This document shows, one piece after another, positions 61,277 to 64,000 of a stretch of 64,000 nucleotides of DNA; position 1 is the stretch's first letter, and every line of letters begins with the position of its first letter. The position numbers and the translations under genes were made by a program. Origin of the DNA: Rhodobacteraceae bacterium XHP0102 (GTDB taxonomy: Bacteria > Pseudomonadota > Alphaproteobacteria > Rhodobacterales > Rhodobacteraceae); contig JAOWLD010000001.1 in the NCBI GenBank assembly GCA_025751475.1, positions 434,001 through 498,000 on the forward strand, given 5' to 3'. The notes beneath the pieces were generated by a model. That model was not told the DNA's origin. It saw only the letters and a list, made by a program, of their open reading frames with translations, and searched no databases.

Positions 61277-62293
61277 ATGGATCATTCACAAACCTATTCC
61301 CTCTTTATGGCGACGGAAGTGGTGTGCCGCATCCTTGGCGTAGATCCGCAGGTGATGCTCAAGACCGCCGGCCTTGGTGACCTTACGCTACGCAGGTCTG
61401 AAGCGCGGGTGACGGCGCAGCAGTATTTCGACTGCTGGAACACGATGGAGGTGCTGTCGCCGCGCCCCGATTATGTACCTTATCTGGGCGTTGCGATTTC
61501 ACGCGGGCCTGTCATCCCAGTGTTCTTCACGCTCTCGTGCGCCCCCGACATGGAAACTGGCCTTAGGCGTTTGGCGCAGTTCAAGTCCTTGCTGGGTCCG
61601 ACCGTCATGCGGGTGTTCCGCGATGGTGATTTACTGCGGCTGGAATACGAAAGTGTCGATGCCGACGTGCCAATGCCGCCAAGCCTTGGTGCCCTACAAC
61701 TTGTGGTAGCGGTCGAGAATATTCGCGGGGCAACTGCCCATCTAGTCTGCCCTGTTGCAGCGGGCTTCGATGGGACCGAAGAGGAACGGCACATGATCGC
61801 TGGGCATCTGGGAATCATGCCTGAGTGGTCACAGGCCGCCTATGTAGCCTTTGCGCCTGAGGACACCAAGCGCCGGTTCATTTCCGAGAACGCTGCTCTC
61901 TGGGCTGATGTCGAATCCGATCTGAAGCTTCAGCTCGCCGCGCAAAACTACCGCCTTAATGTTGCTGATCGTGTGCGGGGGGCCTTGGTCGATCTGATGC
62001 CCGCAGGACGCACGGGGGCCGAGGATGTGGGTCTTGCCCTAGGGATCAGCCGCAGCACCTTGCAGAGGCGCTTGCGCGAAGAAGGTACTTCCTATCAGGA
62101 GGTGTTGGATGCCACGCGGCGCGACCTGGCAATTCGGTATCTTACAAAGACCACCTTGCGAGCAGACGAGATTGCAAATGTCTTGGCCTACCGCGATGCC
62201 AACAGTTTTTCGAGAAGCTTCCGCAGATGGACCGGCCAGGCACCTGTTGCCTTTCGCGAAACGCTCAGGCGACAGACCGGAGAGGCTGACTAG
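61277..62293 (+). CDS. AraC-family regulator divergent from the iorAB-like genes
   Basis: 338 residues. Arabinose-binding-type N-terminus (SLFMATEVVCRILGV), then the HTH part VGLALGISRSTLQRRLREEGTSY and IANVLAYRDANSFSRSFRRWTGQAPVAFR (cited in part). Related in plan to the regulator at 53959 but diverged. Divergent placement suggests it activates the oxidoreductase genes in response to their substrate. Confidence 0.87.
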   Translation: MDHSQTYSLFMATEVVCRILGVDPQVMLKTAGLGDLTLRRSEARVTAQQYFDCWNTMEVLSPRPDYVPYLGVAISRGPVIPVFFTLSCAPDMETGLRRLAQFKSLLGPTVMRVFRDGDLLRLEYESVDADVPMPPSLGALQLVVAVENIRGATAHLVCPVAAGFDGTEEERHMIAGHLGIMPEWSQAAYVAFAPEDTKRRFISENAALWADVESDLKLQLAAQNYRLNVADRVRGALVDLMPAGRTGAEDVGLALGISRSTLQRRLREEGTSYQEVLDATRRDLAIRYLTKTTLRADEIANVLAYRDANSFSRSFRRWTGQAPVAFRETLRRQTGEAD

Positions 62294-62587
62294 CCGTTGG
62301 GTTGTTGGGGCGCGTGGCCTCCAACATTCCTATCTGCTCTAATGGGTTTCAATCGCGCAAATTACACTTCATTGATGTGCCTGCAGCCCAGCCGGCACTC
62401 AACGATCATCGCTAAAATTTAGGCGGCCATTGGGCGTACAAAGGGACAAAAGCTGGGACCGGAAGGCCTGTAATATCATTCTAAACTTTGGCATGTCAGA
62501 CCCGACCTTCGCGATCGCAGCAAAAGGTAGTTCACCCGGGTCGTGCTTTGCAGTCACGAGTTAAGATCGAGTCGCAGGTTTGGGCCG
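62294..62587. other. Intergenic, nothing recognised
   Basis: About 290 bp between the AraC gene and the convergent integrase. No terminator or gene is clear. Confidence 0.35.
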
Positions 62588-64000
62588 CTAGCCGCCTAAC
62601 ACCCGCGTTAACCCGTCTTCGCTAAGCCGATCTGCTTCAAACGCAGTCAAGGCACGTAAGCGCAGCTCTTCGCTCGGATCATAGCCCGCACGCGAAACAC
62701 CCAGCGCGACCAACAGGGCGCTTTCGCTCAACTTACCCGCATCAAACAGATCAAACGCTTTGACAGCTGCGGAAAGGGCAGGGGCCTCTTGCGCTGTGTT
62801 GAGTGCCTCCAGGGCTTCCATGGGCACTGAAGCTGTTGGTGGCGCTGGCTCCGTCACGGTAACTGTTTTCTTCAGCTCAAGCTTCTCGTCGCGCAAATCA
62901 CGGCCCGAGTGCAGCCCTGGGTTCATAAAGGGTGAGAGTTTGCTGTAAAATCGGTCAAGCACGCCCGTGCTGTTGCCCATTTGTCGGCTGAGCGCATGGG
63001 TGCTGAGCCCGCGCTGTAGGTCAAGTGTCGCGTAGAAGTGCCGCCAGCTGTATAAGGTGCGCTTCTTGCCATCCGCGCCGTAGACCAGCCCAAGCTTGTC
63101 CAAGAGCTTTTCAAAGTTGCGGGATAGGTTCGCCCGCGCAACCCGCTGCCCAAGCCGTGTGACAAACACATATTCATCGAGTTTGGCGTCGATCACTTCA
63201 GTCAGCGTCATGCCCGTCAGTTTAGGGTTGATCTCAATCTGCCGCTCAAAAGGCCGTATAGCCCGGTCTCGGGCAACAAGTGGCCGTTGCCCTGTCTTGC
63301 CGTCCACGAAGAGCCCCAGATAGGTCTGATCTTCTTCTTCAAGCCACAAAAGGTTCTTCCACTTGAGATCCAGAGCTTCGGTGCCATGCCGCATGCCCGT
63401 ATTGGCAAGGATCAGCACATAGTTGCGCAGTACCTCCCGTGTGCCAGCGGTAATGGGTTTGTCTGTGAGTTTGTGGAAGCCCCGCAGTTCTTCATAGATC
63501 ATGCGGTATTCTTCACGGGTAAAGCTGCCGCGGCTTTTGGTCTTGATGCCATCATTGATTGGCTTTGGACGAATGGCATGCGTGATCCAGCCACGCTGCT
63601 CTGCTTCATCCAACACCCTGTTCAATGCTGTGTTGTGCGTATTGATGGTGCTGTGATGCGCCTTGCGCCCCAATTTCTCAGTGCGCCATTTGCCGAAATC
63701 AACCAGTGCCTTTGCATCAATGCTTGAGACGTCATAGCCGCCAAAATAGGGGATGAGGTATTTGTCGATGGCGGTGATGTAGTCTTTGAACACGATGTGC
63801 CCGCCGCCCGCGTCCAGCTCTTCCTGCATGCGATCCCGCGCAAACTTAGCCACACGCTTAAACTTGCGGGTGCTTTGGGGCAGGTTGTTCTTGGCGCGAT
63901 CCTCAGCGGTGTAGAAGAACTTCATCGCCAAATCTGTGGCACGCTCAACGTCCTCAGTTTTGGTTGAGAACCTATGCCAGCTGCCATCTGCGAGCTTCAC
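62588..64000 (-). CDS. Tyrosine integrase, 490-residue type (5' end outside window)
   Basis: 470 codons visible; the frame is open at the right edge, where the first codon is GTG for an internal Val, so about 26 residues are missing. Nearly identical to 31960-33432 in the core (NTGMRHGTEALDL, YSWRHFYATL, GNSTGVLDRFYSKL). Differences concentrate in the Pro/Ala linker, which is longer here (PTASVPMEALEALNT). By analogy an att site with a tRNA-Cys 3' half should lie about 250 bp past its start, outside the window. Confidence 0.9.
   Translation of the reverse strand: MKLADGSWHRFSTKTEDVERATDLAMKFFYTAEDRAKNNLPQSTRKFKRVAKFARDRMQEELDAGGGHIVFKDYITAIDKYLIPYFGGYDVSSIDAKALVDFGKWRTEKLGRKAHHSTINTHNTALNRVLDEAEQRGWITHAIRPKPINDGIKTKSRGSFTREEYRMIYEELRGFHKLTDKPITAGTREVLRNYVLILANTGMRHGTEALDLKWKNLLWLEEEDQTYLGLFVDGKTGQRPLVARDRAIRPFERQIEINPKLTGMTLTEVIDAKLDEYVFVTRLGQRVARANLSRNFEKLLDKLGLVYGADGKKRTLYSWRHFYATLDLQRGLSTHALSRQMGNSTGVLDRFYSKLSPFMNPGLHSGRDLRDEKLELKKTVTVTEPAPPTASVPMEALEALNTAQEAPALSAAVKAFDLFDAGKLSESALLVALGVSRAGYDPSEELRLRALTAFEADRLSEDGLTRVLGG

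Larger units (their letters stand above)
33683..64000. mobile_element. Integrated element B (composite, runs off right edge)
   Basis: It starts at the second att copy, repeats the backbone of element A with different cargo, and continues past an unrelated 411-residue integrase at 52485-53720. No att is seen at that point. It reaches a second 490-type integrase at the window edge. It is best read as two fused elements or one element that captured another; the right att must lie past 64,000. Confidence 0.65.

Noticed and set aside
19819-64000. Prophage or conjugative element
   Set aside because: No capsid, terminase, portal, tail, coupling protein or type IV secretion genes were recognised.
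1-64000. CRISPR array or rRNA genes
   Set aside because: No regularly spaced direct repeats with unique spacers and no rRNA-like sequence were seen. The RTX gene repeats are coding.

Overview
The window reads as the chromosome of a marine-type alphaproteobacterium, most likely Rhodobacteraceae/roseobacter. The evidence is the GC-rich left third with catabolic and thiamine operons of roseobacter type, the DUF3768/DUF6641-like accessory pair, and a YeeE/YedE plus periplasmic rhodanese pair. It has two very different halves: an ordinary metabolic chromosome (1 to about 19.4 kb) and a mosaic mobile region (about 19.65 kb to the right edge).

Left half. Positions 1-11,954 hold a dense sugar-acid catabolic supercluster. 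A KdgK-like kinase (cut by the left edge) and DenD-like D-erythronate dehydrogenase are on +. A tightly overlapping minus-strand operon carries ltnD-otnK-otnC-otnI (four-carbon acid-sugar route), a GntR/FCD regulator, and oiaX (RuBisCO-like protein)-oiaK-apnO (D-apionate route). A 2-hydroxyacid dehydrogenase and an aminotransferase sit at the ends. A palindrome around TGGTATACCA occurs before the dehydrogenase, before the regulator and between ltnD and the aminotransferase, so one GntR protein probably controls the whole set. Next come a periplasmic double rhodanese with a YeeE/YedE sulfur transporter and a coupled 58-residue membrane protein, a CBS-pair protein, a thiM-thiE-thiD-SDR operon behind a TPP riboswitch, and a PPK2 kinase.

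Right half. Two copies of a 44-bp tRNA-Cys 3' half (19,819-19,862 and 33,683-33,726) bound a 13.9-kb integrated element (element A). A second related element (element B) follows directly and runs off the right edge. Both share an ordered backbone: a 108-residue HTH-like protein and a 121-residue protein on minus; a control region; an HUH-type Rep-like protein; a repeat-rich origin-like region with terminator; a DUF6641-like protein; a DUF3768 protein; a 188-residue catalytic-domain-only tyrosine recombinase; and a convergent large tyrosine integrase. Cargo differs at each gap. A carries an RTX lipoprotein with a two-component system and an Lgt-like/TlpA fusion. B carries polysaccharide export and glycosyltransferase genes, an RFC-like AAA+ cassette, methyltransferases, small unknown proteins, an outer-membrane barrel protein, AraC regulators and an IorAB-type molybdenum hydroxylase. 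Two decayed DUF3768 3' ends inside B's cargo suggest growth by repeated recombination at that site.

The most novel item is this family of tRNA-Cys islands, with an HUH protein, two kinds of tyrosine recombinase and fixed cargo slots. Functions are assigned from sequence motifs and remembered family features; no database search was possible.
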